64,000 nt of DNA. Source: Paraphaeosphaeria minitans (Eukaryota; Ascomycota; Dothideomycetes; Pleosporales; Didymosphaeriaceae). The stretch covers positions 1,364,001 through 1,428,000 of the forward strand of contig WJXW01000001.1 of assembly GCA_015832175.1 (NCBI GenBank), in the 5' to 3' direction. Within the stretch, counting starts at the first letter, position 1. Every line of letters starts with the position of its first letter. Shown piece by piece: positions 20,540-32,923 of the stretch. The notes below the pieces were generated by a model that did no database searches, was not told the DNA's origin, and saw only the letters and a list, made by a program, of their open reading frames with translations. The position numbers were made by a program, and so were the translations under genes.

Positions 20540-23500
20540 GCAGATTTAATAGCCTTTTGAATCTATTAAACTACTAATAAGTGAGAGCCTTTGTGAGGCC
20601 ATCTGCTAGCATTTCGCTAATTAGAAGATATTCCACTTAAAACGATCCTTTCGCATGCTCTTACCGCAACCACATGTTCTAAATATCTATATGGCGTAGT
20701 TAAGTAGTGATTCTTTCGTTCTTTCTAATCACCAAACAAATGGTTTAAAGATTGTTACAATAGACCTTCTACAAAGGTCCTAGATCTAGAGTAAGCTTAG
20801 TAAAGAATCTCTTAATCGCTATAGCTTCTTTACTTATATATTTAAGCGCTAGAAGCTCTGCTTCTGTTGTTAAAGTGGTGATCGTGTTCTGTTAAGCTGC
20901 TTTCTATAGGATAGCTCCTCTAAACAATAGGATAATATATCTATAGGAAGATCGCTGTAATATTAGATTATTAGCGAATAAGGCATCTCCACATATTAGC
21001 AGATTAGGTCCATTGTAGCCACCAAAGACTATAGCCTACTATCTAGTTTAATAGAGGTAAAGGATCACACGATTAATGGCAGTAAAGTGTTCTTTACTTA
21101 GATTTATTAGAAAGTGTAATAGCTTTAACACTACAAAGGCTATATCTGGGCGTAGCATAATCGCTGTGTAGAGAGCCAATCCTACCTCTTCTTAAAAGAG
21201 CTTTATTTATTAAGGAGTAGCTTCTCCTGTGCTCGGAACAAGATCTTCTGCCAATAGAGGTGTGGGAGGGAAGCTCCTAGAGTTTAAAAGGTTAAACTTT
21301 TTCGTGATCTTATTAATATAGGTATTATGGACCAGAGAAATCGATCTTACTTCTCTGTCCCTAATCACTCAAACACCTAGGAACTACTCTACTGGTCCTT
21401 TTAATTTAATCTTGTATTTGTTCGCAATCTTCTTTTAAAAATCTAGGGCTTCTTTCTCTTTACTCTTGTAATAGAGAAGAAGAATGTTGTTAATATAAAA
21501 TAGAATAATAATACTTTAATCACTGTTAAAGAAAAGGCATGGCTCTTCTAGCAAAGCTAAGAGTCTATAAGATTAAAGTGATCCCACAAATTCCTTATAC
21601 TAAAGAAGTAGTGAATCTCTTAAGCTATACAAAGCTTAATTCAATCTTACACACTTTCCTAGCTTTTTAAAACTATTAGGTAATTCACAAGTTACTGGAT
21701 TGGCGGCTGTAATAAGAGTATTTAGAAACGCTCCTACTATATTAAATTATAAGATTTCTAGATCGAATTCTGCTGCCAGAGCTACAGCTAATCGAAAAGA
21801 TCTTGCTGCTAGGGTAGCAGTATAGGTAGAGTAGAGAGTATTCTTTTTCTAAAGATCTCCTCTTATAACAATTTAAGCTTTGCACTTTTTAAAGTATCTG
21901 TTTTAATTAAACTTATAGGTAAAGACCTACTTTAAAGGGAGTGGTTGCTCTAACACCTCTAATTGTTTAATCTCTGTCTAGGTACCTTTATCTTGCAAAG
22001 TTGAGATCTCCTTATAAGCGGTAAGGAGGAATAGCTTCCTATATAGATAATTGTGAAGGTGTTTCTATAGGGTTGGCTCTAGTGTAAGCTCGTCTCTGTG
22101 AGTCCAAGCTGCATAAGACGCTCTAGGCGCCTTTCTAAGTATAGAAGCGAATACTATCGCATTTAGTGTAATATATTCTTCTTGCTTAGACTAGGCCTCT
22201 ACTGCTCCTAGTATAAACGTGTGCTCTAATATTGCATTAAGATTACTTTAAAGATAATTAGCGATTAGTGTATAAGCACCTAGCTTCTACCTACCCCCTA
22301 GCTAATTGTCCTAATTATTTTGCTTCCTTAATCTTCGCAATAGCAGATAGTAATTTATTAGTTAGTTAATTTCTAGTGCTTTACTACAATTTCGCCTACT
22401 TGTTCTACTTGCCTCTAGATAGATCTGCCTTTGCCTTTAGCGCGCTAGTGGGTTATCTGCTTTGTCTAGCGTAATTAAGTTATCTGCGCTAGGTTAATTA
22501 GTAACCTAATTAGTTTCTACTAATAAATAGGGTATTAAATCCCTAGATTCTGGCGGGCCAGCTCTCCTAGTGGTGTTCTAGTGGCTGCCAGATATCTCTT
22601 AATCACTTAACAGATCACCCCTAAAATCACCTGGCTCTAGTGTCTGGTTAGGGGTCACAAGTCCTATGCTTCCTTTCCCACTTAAGCAAATTCTTAGCTA
22701 CTAGCTAGCTAAGCCTACAGCTCGCTTAGTAGTAAGTACCTTAGGTTCCTAATTGCTTAGCTGGCCTGCTTCGCTTTTAATCGCCTAAGGGTCACCTATA
22801 GGTCTAGTAGTGGTTCTTATATGCTTGTTCGTTTTAGGAAGAATGTTAAGCGCGTCTTTATACGCTTCTCCTAGATCGTTTAGCTCTCCTTCTTAGAGGC
22901 TTTCTACTATTTTTAACGCTTCTATCTTTAGAATAGATTGTTCCTCTAATCCTTTATAGAATAAGGACTTATTGAACCTTACGTTTCGTGTGGTGATTAC
23001 CTAATTGAGCTAGGGAATCTATATTTAGTAGATATTAGAAGCTTTGTAGCCTACTAGGTATCTAATATAGCCCCTAGGATTTACTTTAAATCCTTTTCTG
23101 TCTCGCCTAGCTATACGCTCCTAATCTAAAGGGTAAGCTTAGCAGCTATAGGCGTAGACAGTACTCTAGTTTAGACAAAGATTAGCTGTCCTATGTTGTG
23201 TTTTTGCTAGTTTAAAATAACAAAAATATTGTCTAAACTAAGCATCTAACGTTTTATTAGGTAATTAATAGCCTAATACTAGGCTAGGAATTATTCCTTA
23301 GAGCCAGCATACCGCTTATATAATCTTAGGCTAGAGATTTAATAGCAGATTTGCGCTTGTTCGCATTTTAATTACTTTTATTATAAGCTCCTGGCCTGCT
23401 CTTTCTATAGCGCCATTAGGCTTATGCGTATAGGGCGGTGGTCTGCTAATTATTATCCCTTTCTAATTAGCCTAAAATTTGTACTAGGATTTCCCTCTCC

Positions 23501-25580
23501 ATAGAAGTGTTGCTGTATTATTGTCCTAGTAGATTTTTGTGATTTAAAGCTTGTATTTTGTATTAACAAGAGCTAAGAAATCCTGCCACACTCTTATTAT
23601 CTTAGAAAGCGTCTTTGTTCTAAAATTAAAAACGTAAGGTTTCTTACTAAAATCTTCTTTAATTAGTAAAACCTAGTTTTCTCTATTTTAAGCAGTGGGC
23701 ATATTAAATAGATCCTAGGATAATAAGTGAAATGGCCTAAGTAATCGTTCTCTAGGTCTCCTGGAGATTACCTAGGTTGCGTGTGCAGTAGCACAGTGCT
23801 CGCAATCCTTCCTTAACATTCTAGTAATCTTTACACCTTAGGCTGTAGTTACTAGAGCTTATAGGGCTCTACTTCCTGCATGCCCTACTCAAAGGTGCTA
23901 GAGGTCCTTAGAATCTGATCTCTTAATATTGACCTAGGATAATCCTTTAGTAGTTACACTTATAACAGTTAGACAAGAGCGGATTAGCTTATATTATAGG
24001 AAAGTAAGGTTATGCTCGCATCTTAGGTCTGCTAAGATAACGCTTTGTTCTAGGCTTCTAATCCTAAGAGTGTGATCTAAACTAAAGTACTAAATCTTTG
24101 CTTTCTTTAAAAGAGCTTCTAATATAATATTTACATAAAAGCCTTCTACTACTCTCACTCCTTAGAGTAGCAGATCTTCTGTAAATCTCTTATTTTTCCT
24201 ATGCAAAGCGTTCTTAATCAGTCTATTACTAATTCCTAAAATTAGGAGGCTTTGTGTACCTGCCTCTACACTCTTATTTAATAATCAAAACGTCCTAGGA
24301 ATAAGTCTTTCGCAATCGTTAACTAGGTAAACTGCTACAGCACTGTCTAGTATTGTATATTCTAATAGAGGATAAGCGTTAGAATGTAGAGTAGAGTAGA
24401 CACCCAATGCTCCATTGTCTGTAGGCAGATTAAATAGGTTTAGTAGAGCAGCAGCAATACTACTAGGATACTTAATAGTCTTAGTAGAGGATTGTTTCTT
24501 GTTCTATCCTGCCTTTGTGATCGCATTACAAAGGTTTGACCACTTAGGCTGCTTGAGTTAATTAAGAATCTCTGATTTTTCTTTATTAGTGAGATTGAAT
24601 GACGATGTTCTATCCTAGGGTGATCTAGCTATTGCGGTTTAAAGTCTTCAGCACTCTATTAGTTTCTACCTATAAGTATAGGGCTTACAGGGATAGTTTA
24701 GTTGTTTCTTTGTCTAATTGGACAAACCAGAACTATTGGAGTTGGTAGATTGTCTTAATAATCTATTAAAAGTGGCGAATACCCCACTTGTTTTATTAGA
24801 ACTAGATTGGATTAAATGCTCCTAGACAAGCGCCGAAAATACCTTCCCTAGATCGTCTAGCGTGATCTAATTCCGTCCTAGCGTCTTATCCTGGATTAGC
24901 TGTTGGTTCATTAATTAGGCCTAATCTAGTGCTATACGCGCGGTAATTATATCTAGGAAATCTTGGGTAGTAAGTGGTCCGCTAATTTCGCTAATTAAGT
25001 AGGTCTTTGCTTTTTAATAGAGGAGCTGCTATTCTTTAAACTAGGTTTTAGGACTTTGTCTTGCCTACTTGGCCTTCTTAAGATAAGCGCGGTATAAAGC
25101 TTAAATATTATTCTATGTAGCTCCTTTATTTAGTGCGAGATCTTCCTTTAAGAGTCGAATTAGGGACTAAAGCGTAGTTTGGCGTGTATTAACTAGAGTA
25201 ATTATGGCAGGAGTAAGTAGATTAGGCGATACTGTAGCGTTTACCTAAGTCTAGAGATTCTGTATCTTAGTATAGTCTGCTTGCTAGTCTGAAACTGCTG
25301 CTCTGTATTCTACTATTTATAAAGGAAAGCTCTTCTTATCTATTTTATACTTAGTAAGCTCTGCTTTGTATAATTGAATACTCGCCATAGAGGCTGTATC
25401 CGCAATTGGTGATAGTTTCTGTGGGAGTGGAGGTTATTCTGGCTTTACGTAATTAATTGCTAGAGCGTTAATTGCCTCTAGGTTAATTTAGTTCTAGATT
25501 CCTTTTAAGTTTACTTAGAATTAAAGCTGGACAAACTAGTAGGACTAGCTAGCGCAATCAACAAGCTGTACTTCTGCCAT
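20540..25580 (-). mobile_element. Ty1/Copia retrotransposon gag-pol, RIP-inactivated
   Basis: Read on the minus strand through many stops, the order is gag, protease, integrase, RT, RNase H, as in Copia. Gag may start near 25,580 (MAEVQLVDCAS), with MASIQLYKAELTKYKID near 25,388. A protease-like segment (LDSAVAVYLVND) lies near 24,330. The integrase segment PPPYTHKPNGAIERAGQE is near 23,390-23,445. The RT motif reads FYINNILLLYYK near 21,470-21,500, where Copia has YVDD. RNase H segments include TTEAELLALKY near 20,850, and the end reads MLADGLTKAL near 20,600. D-to-N and Gln/Trp-to-stop changes fit G-to-A and C-to-T mutation. LTRs could not be paired by eye. It cannot be active. Confidence 0.85.
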
Positions 25581-26079
25581 TTTAATAATTTTTGTAATTA
25601 GAAATAGGGGGTTGTATCGTAGAGAGGTTCTGAATAGAGTGTTATATAATAATTTGAGCGTTGCTAAGTAGGTAGGGAGAATTATTCTACGTTCTAAGCG
25701 CTAGGCTTATAACTATTGTGGTAAAAAGGGCTTAAACTATTACAGGATATTTAGGAGCAGAGTTGTAAAGAATACAAAGAGCTGATTGTAGGAAAGGATG
25801 CTAAAAGGGCAGACTATATACAAAAGAAACAAGCCTCTTGGCAAGAATCCCGTGATCTGAATTAGTGGATCCAGAAAGAATCACGGAAGTGAGTGTTTTA
25901 CTTCAACATATACGTCCTAGAGTCCTGTGTGGGCGAGTCCTACGCGTCCTAGAGTTCCTGTATAGGTAAGGCCTATGCGGTCCTTAGGACCCTTAGGACC
26001 TATAACCTATTATCTAACTGCTTAGTTAGCTGACTTTAGCAGACTAGTGGTCTAATAAGCTCACGTCCTGCTGCTTACG

Positions 26080-26190
26080 CGCGGCTGGATCCTAACATCT
26101 AGCTTAGAGATCGCGTTAATCTTCTAATAGTTAATATATAGGCGCTATTTCCTCCTAAGCTTTAGGGCTAGAAGGACTAGAGTACCTACT
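26080..26190 (-). mobile_element. Ty3/Gypsy reverse-transcriptase fragment, heavily eroded
   Basis: Minus-strand translation gives TLVLLALKLRRK, a stop, RLYINY, a stop, KINAIS. This resembles the Gypsy RT block that reads [24 protein letters not shown] in intact elements. It is a different superfamily from the Copia element next to it. The sequence on the higher-coordinate side, to about 28,900, may be the rest of this element, but no other motif was readable. Confidence 0.55.
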
Positions 26191-28949
26191 AAAAAGAAGC
26201 TAGCTTATATCTAGCCTTTATTTATAAGTTCTATAAGTTAGCGCTAGAGTTCTACTAGCTAATCTCTAGACATACTATATAGTAGGCCCTAAGGTAGTCT
26301 TAGGAGGGAGCTGCTTAGGGTTCACTTTAGGTAGATATAGTAGTCTAATATACTCTAGTATAGTAGGAGGCTAAACACCTTAGTTTTATTAAAGATAATA
26401 GTGTACTCTACTAGTTCTAGGGGAAGAGTCCTACTATCTTTAGTAAAGCCTAGCCCTACTATATTATAGGGGGGTAGAGATCCTACTATATAAAGAAGCG
26501 TTATTATAAGTATCTAAGTAATATTCTAGAGTAAAGTTAGGAATACCCTTTCCTAGTCTTTATCTAGAGTATTAAAAGGTATTACGTTATCCTTCTTATT
26601 TATAAGCGTGGTAAGGAGGCCCTACCTCTTTACTACTTAGGTATTAAGGGTAATAAGACCTCTAGCTACCCTAATTATAATTTTACTACTATAGACATCT
26701 ACTAGTATTTTAGACTTAACTAGCTAGGGGGCCTTTAAGATTATATTCTAGTAGAGGTTAGGGATTATATAAGCGTAAAAGGTCTATTACTATTTAGATA
26801 TATTATAAGGCACTACTATTATTTTTATAATAAGGGTCTATAGTAATAACTTAGTAGTCTATTCTAGCTTTTAGGCTAGAATTATAATATACTATAGTAA
26901 GAGTAAATCTACTAGTCTAGGGCTAATTACTATAAAGTATTTACACCTTATATTAATTAGGGCCTCTATATACTATATGCTATTAAGGAAGACATAGAGG
27001 GTAGAGGTAAGCCTTTTATACCTACTCTAGTCTTAGCCACTCTAACTATTTCAGCTTACCCTAATTATACCTTTATTAATACTATCGCGCTTAGCCCCTA
27101 TTTTAGCGCTAGACTAGGGGCTACTTTTTTCCTAACTAAATATTTATCTTACTATACTAAAGTTAGGTTATAATTGCCTAGAGTAAAATTATATTAAGGT
27201 AGGCTCTAGCTATATAGTTAGGCTTACTATAGTAAGTGTACACGCCTATATTCTAGCGTTACTAGAAGATATATTTAGATATCTAGTTTAGGCGCTACTT
27301 ACTTACCTCCTTACTAGCTTAGGGCTAGATTAAGGTTAACATTACTATAGAAGTTATATAGATATTACTATTACTATTCTTAAGAGGGGGCTAGCTACTC
27401 TTATAGAAGGTAGCTTAAATAGTAAGCTTATCTTCTAGGGCCTCTATTTTAAGGTCTACTGTAATCTATAAAAACCTAGTAATAGCTATATTATAGTCCC
27501 CTTTAGGAACGTTATAGTTAAAGGTAACTATATAGATATTACACTAGATTACGCAGCGTAACTTATATAGTTTCTTAGTGTTACTCTACTAGCTACCGCC
27601 TACCTCTACTAAGGTTTATTTAAAGTAGACGTAAAAGTTAAAGAAACTCTCTTTAAAGTTCTACCTAATTATATTAAGGCGTACTTTAGCCTTCTACTAG
27701 GCGTGTTTATTAGTGTACATAAAGGTAAAGTACTATATAAATATCTATAGGTTAAACTAGCTATCTACCCCCCTAGCTTAGTAGAAGGCCGCTACTATGT
27801 CCTAAAAACTATTATCTAGGTAGTCCTATATTAGCGCCTATTCCTTCTAGAGGGAGCTAATAAACTACTTATTAGCCTAGAGCTTATAATCTATTATAAC
27901 CTTCTAGGCCTTAAACTAGGCCTTTAAGCCCCTAAACTTAATTAGGCTTAGAAGTAGTTTACGCTATAGAATTAGTTAGTCTATACTAGTAAATAGGGAT
28001 TTACCCCCTATAGTAGAGGTAAATAGGCCTAAAGTAGTGCTAGTGTAGGCCTATTAGCGTATAAAGAGCTCGCGCAGCTCTTTATTCTAAAATTATAGTG
28101 TTTATATAGTAGAGCGGTTTTTGTTTCTAGTAGTAATTAAGTTCTATAGTTATTCTACTAACTTAGCGATATTAGAGGTATCTATTAGTAAGTTATTCTA
28201 GACTCTATTATGTTTCTCTATTCCTTTAAACGACTCTTTTTTAGAAGACCTAGAATTTAATATTATTACTAGCCTTAGAGAGTGAATAGAACTGTAAGTG
28301 CTAAATATAAAGAATAAATTCTAGGTATTAAGTCTCTATAGGGGGGTGTGCCGCTTATAAGAAGAGTTTTCCTTAGTAGGTCTACTTTTTTAGGGCAGTT
28401 CCTTTCCTTAAGATCCTTCTAAAGGCTAGGGCATAGCCCTAGCCCATTATAAGTAGATAGTTCTCTAAACTATTAGTACTAAGCAATATACTATATTCTT
28501 AAACATTCTTTATAATAAGCTACTTATTAAGCTTATCCTAAGTAGTTATAATAGTATAGGTTATAAGAATATACTACTATATTAGTGTCTATACTTTATT
28601 TATACCCTACGTAAGTTAATAATCTTTGTAACTCTATATAAAATACTTAATTTTCTCCTTTAGTAGTACCTTAAACGCGCCATTAATAGTAGTATTTAAT
28701 AGCTAGAGAAGTAACGTATACCTAGATAGTATAATAGCTAGTACTATAAACTTATCTTTTAGCTTCTTAAGTATTGTGGGCGTATAATAGAAAGAGGCTA
28801 TATTAAGGACTATAAGCTAGTTTTTATACACTATATTTCTAGCCCTAGTATCTTATAATAAGACTAATAATCTAAATTAAAACTCTAATAGCTATAACTA
28901 TAACGTTACTATATTTATAGCCGTAGAATAACCTAACTACTTATAAGAA

Positions 28950-29310
28950 ATTGGTAACCTTTAAAGGTTCCTAGAGTTACCTTTCTATATTCTAGAAGTT
29001 TCTATAATGACGTCATAATAACGTTATAGCCCTATAGATACTAGGTAACGTTATAAATAACGTTATAGGTGACGTTATAAGGTAATATTATAAGTGACGT
29101 TATAGATAGTAGAAAATTACTAAGTAGAATACTCTAGAATCTCTAATATATATATATATATAAGGAGAGTTACCTTCTATGTGTACTCTCTATCCTAGAT
29201 AGTAATTCTAAGCCTATACCTAAGGTTTTATTGCTCTATTTACCTACATTCGATCTACTCTCTATTACCCTAGTCTCTACTATTCTAGATAACTAGTACT
29301 AGGGAAGTGA
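28950..29310 (+). mobile_element. LTR-like segment with enhancer-type repeats and TATA
   Basis: In plus orientation, an array of ACGTTATA units (29021, 29048, 29060, 29072, 29097) follows TGACGTCA at 29008-29015. A long TATATATA run (about 29,145-29,163) comes next, then a transcript-start-like CT-rich stretch (TGTACTCTCTATCCTAG and ATTCGATCTACTCTC). The order U3 enhancer, TATA, R/U5 fits an LTR. Sequence to about 30,030 could be leader and gag of the same element but is unreadable. Confidence 0.45.
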
Positions 29311-30030
29311 AGGTACTAGAAGATCTAGAAGGTTACCCTTTATCCTCTAGCCTCTACCTTCTTTTTACACTAACTACTAGATACTAAGAATAAAATCTCT
29401 AATTTAGAGATCTACTAGACGCTTACTAACTCTTTAGATATAAGAAAGACTACTATAACTTTATAATTAGTTAGTAGGCAAAAGGAGCCCTCTCGCTAAA
29501 GGCCTTCTTAGATATAAATATAGGGCTAGTAATCCTCCTTCTATAATAAGTAGTTAGTAATATAGTTAATTACCTTTAACTTCTTCTTATAGGTATAGGA
29601 ATAGTTATATCTTATATAAGGCATAGTTATAGTATAGTAGTAAGCTACGCTAAAGCTATTACTAGATTAAAGACCTAGATATAACTTTTTTACTAGTAAG
29701 CCTTTTTTAACTAAAGTAGCGTTCTTAGTTATATTAAAATATTATTTATTAGGCGATATCTCCTACAGTACAGTAGGTAGGGCTAGTAAAGATATAGGTA
29801 TAGTAACTATAGTTAGGCCTAGAAAAAACACTACAGTGCTAGTAGTTAGGGCTAAAAAAAGTATACTTACTAGTAGTATTATAAAACTACGCTATACAGC
29901 AGATCCTAATTAAAATCTTCCTCTAGGTATAGTATATACTATAGTAGTAGTATAGATCGTCTACCGCACTATTAAGGTAGAGTAGGACATATCCCCCTAT
30001 AGTTAATCTAAGCGTTTCTTATACTAAGGT

Positions 30031-30447
30031 TTGTCACTATAGGTTTTCTGGCCCCGCTCTGCAACACCTGATTGGAGTACCAAACTGCCTATTTGAGCCT
30101 AGCATAGGGGTTTTATCTGAGATTTTGCGGTTGTAGTTTGTGACCATGACAACACCATCAGGCATGCTGGATCAACAGTGTCGGCTGCCGCTCTTGCTGC
30201 AAAATATGTGTAGCTCTTTCCTGGAGCCATCCATGCTCGTCTTTCGAATTCACGTTCACGGGCTGCATGACAGTACACCAATGAACGATCACCCCATATC
30301 CGATGACGTCTGTCAATTGCAGTGGAAAAAAATATCCATCTCGTTGGCAGCTTGCTATTTGTCCTTAGGCTAGACATCTGCAAATGCTCAGTTGGGATGC
30401 AACGCTCTTCTATACCCGTGACCGAAGGAATGCTCATCATGAAATGG
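30031..30447. other. Short gap between the RIP island and NAR1
   Basis: Base composition returns to normal abruptly at about 30,030. The gap contains the NAR1 3' region and no recognised gene. The first readable normal word is GGTTTTCTGGCCCCGCTCTG. Confidence 0.5.
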
Positions 30448-32357
30448 CTACCAACCGCCCCCAATACTACTCGCGAGACCAGCAACTCTCTCTACATCGT
30501 TCACCTTCTTCCCAACGTCACTTTCCACCTTGCGGTATGACGTGTATACCAAGTTCTGCGTGTCGACGCCAGTAATAGCGGACCAGTGGCCGAGAACGCC
30601 CCGGATGTATTCCTTCGAGATTCCGTTGACAACGTCTTCGTGCCCGAGACCATTTGCCCGGCTAGTATCAGTATCCTGGGTCTCCTGGTTACCGTCGACA
30701 TCGATATGATCTTCTGAGCCGGAGAAATAGGCCTCGTCCACCCGCCCTTGCCACGCTTTCTGTTCCTTGGGACCCGGTCTTGAAGAAATGAAATCACCGT
30801 TGACAGCCTGGACGCCTTCGTACGCCCGCACCTCTTCTACCTCGCTGACCTTGACCTGGCCACCGCCATTGGTGCATCCTCCAGGACATGCCATGACCTC
30901 CACATACGCGTAGTCTTTCACTGTCTCTACTGCCGCACCGTTGGGTTTCCGGCTCCCGGCCACCCTTGCACCTGGCATCTTGCTGATCTTCGCGGGTTTC
31001 AGTCTCCGCACGAGGTTCTGGATGTTGCGAAAGCCGTAGTATCGGGCCATTTTAACGATTGTCTCTGATCCGCGTACGAGTGTGTAGTCAATCACGTCGC
31101 TATTCCTTCCCTGTTTCATAACGATTTCCGAGCCAGGGTTCTGCGCTTGGTATGTATGCAGTATGTGGTGGAGATAGCCGCCCGAGGGCCCGGCATCTGG
31201 GTTCTGGTTCTTTCTGCGCGAGGGTGGGAAGAGGAAAGCATCGAGCTTCGGGTCGGGGAAGGGAGTTCGTTGGGGAAAAGGTAAAGGTGTACGAGGTAGG
31301 TTTGCGAAGGTGATGTTGCGCGCGGCGGCGAGGTGTAGCAGTTCGCGGGCAGTGATGACGCAATCGGTGTCTCGTACGGGATCCTGCGCGGAGTCATGGT
31401 TAGGAAGCCATACGGAGGACGTGAGCTCGCTCCTGCTGGCCTCGAGCTTCTTGTCAAAACATGGCATGACGGCGAGATGCCATATCTGAGAGGGCGACAC
31501 GTTGAAACGCTGGCTCAGCACCGACTTGAGCAGCGTGCCGGTCAAAGCTTGCGGAGACTTCATGCGCGAGAGGTGTGGGAGGACGTAGGGGTGGGTTTTT
31601 TCAGCGTAGCATATCCAGCCGGGACACCCAGATGTGAGGATGGGCTTTTTCGGTGCGGTGTCTATCGCTCCCTCTGAACCAGGCTCGGATGGTGCATTCG
31701 AGGCCTCGGACGAAAGGGCCATGGCAACCTCGTCAGCGGCCGCCACAAGACAAGCTTCCCGGACGACATTCGTGTCGATGACCCAGGTGAAGTCGCTACC
31801 GTTGTGCCCGCCAGCTTGCAGTCCAGACGGACCGCTCAGCAGTTGGGTGATCATGTTTCCAACTTCAACCTCGGAGACAGAGAATACAGCGGCCAAGCTT
31901 GCGCGCGTCTGCGGGGATACGCTGGCTACGAACAGCTTGCCCTCGTGATGGTGGCCGTTTAAGCCATTTATTGTCCCATTAGTTGTGCCATTTTGTGCTT
32001 CCCACGGTGCGCGTAACGACCGGTAGGTATCGAGCGTGCTGAGGACCTCGTTATGCGACTGGAGCGACACCAGCATGGCCTCGGCGCTGGTCACGCATCC
32101 TGAACATGCCAGGCAGTCGGTAAGCGATAGGGTGGCGGGCGGCGGCAGTTGCGAGGCAGCGACTTTGTCTTCGGTGGTGACTTCGTATGCATTCTAGCAA
32201 TGTCAGTATGGTGCCCATGACGGCATGCGCGCGCGAGCGAGAGTCGTACAGCGTCGTCTTCGGGTTTTGCCGCAGGCAACGTTTCTATGGGCTTTATGCA
32301 TGCGACGCCCGGCGATATGAAGTCGTTCAGGTCGTCTGCGGAGAGAATGGCGCTCAT
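30448..32357 (-). CDS. nar1: Cytosolic Fe-S cluster assembly factor NAR1
   Basis: Exons 32357-32250 and 32193-30448 (intron 56 bp) give 617 residues. NAR1 is the iron-only-hydrogenase-like protein of the cytosolic iron-sulfur assembly (CIA) machinery, passing clusters from the CFD1/NBP35 scaffold to the targeting complex. The start [20 protein letters not shown] matches the family. N-terminal cluster ligands are visible as Cys20, Cys63, Cys66 and Cys69 (CLACSGC). The second site is Cys226 ([20 protein letters not shown]), Cys281 ([13 protein letters not shown]), and Cys472 and Cys476 ([13 protein letters not shown]). All eight ligands are therefore intact. Low-complexity inserts near residues 100-110 and 530-560 are typical of fungal forms. 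It is divergent from the glycosyltransferase gene. Confidence 0.95.
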
Positions 32358-32923
32358 GGTGGGCTGCCGTCGGCCGCTGCAGTGGCGGGGAACGCGGAGT
32401 CGAGGAAGAGGTTGCGATCGGCGCCAAAACGTCGACAAGAGCGCTACAGATCCGCAATGTGCTCGCGAGACTGCGTGGGGATAGCAATATGAGTAATGAC
32501 AGAGACAAACAGTCGCAGCAGTCGTATACAAGCAGCGGAGAAGCAGCGCATCAATCTTCTTTTTCCTCTGCCAGCGCCTCCGATCCATCTCCGCTGTGCT
32601 ATCGATAAGCCCTTCACCAGCGCCGAAAGATGACCAATCACTGAGCCTGCATTTCCGATGCCGCCGCCACCCGAGCACGTGCTGCCACAACGGCGTGCTC
32701 GCCGGACCTCGCTCCGACCTAAATGTTGGCCTCAGGCACCCTCCGGGCGGAGGGGTAATCAATCTGCAATATATCGTGTGCAGCATTTAAGCAACAGCGT
32801 TGCCGCTCCATTTAGCCAATATTATGGGCTGCTTGGGAACACCATGGCCTCATCTCGACCTTTCGTCACTAGACACTCGCTCGACCGAGACCTGATGCGG
32901 CTGCTCACTCCCGCCAGAGCATC
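32358..32923. promoter_or_regulatory. Shared divergent promoter region of NAR1 and the GT25-like gene
   Basis: 566 bp between two start codons on opposite strands. No clear TATA at a useful distance and no repeat was seen. An alternative upstream ATG at 32,843 opens only a 37-codon frame (MASSRPFVTRHSLDRD) that ends before the chosen plus-strand start and could act as an upstream ORF. Confidence 0.5.

Larger units (their letters stand above)
19885..30030. repeat. AT-rich, RIP-eroded transposon island
   Basis: About 10.1 kb without a usable reading frame, between GC-balanced gene regions. The sequence is dominated by TA-containing words (CTAG, TTATA, TAGTA), while CA and TG dinucleotides are conspicuously scarce, most strongly from about 25,900 to 30,000. 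CpG persists. This is the pattern of C-to-T change at CpA on both strands, the hallmark of RIP, rather than CpG deamination. The left edge is at the stop of the coiled-coil gene, and the right edge near 30,030 is abrupt. Several LTR-retrotransposon pieces are readable as protein only if many stops are tolerated. Confidence 0.9.

Noticed and set aside
25690..25760. Possible plus-strand zinc knuckle (AYNYCGKKGLNYYR)
   Set aside because: Only one of the expected Cys/His ligands is clear and the rest need more than simple RIP changes; too weak to assign a second gag.
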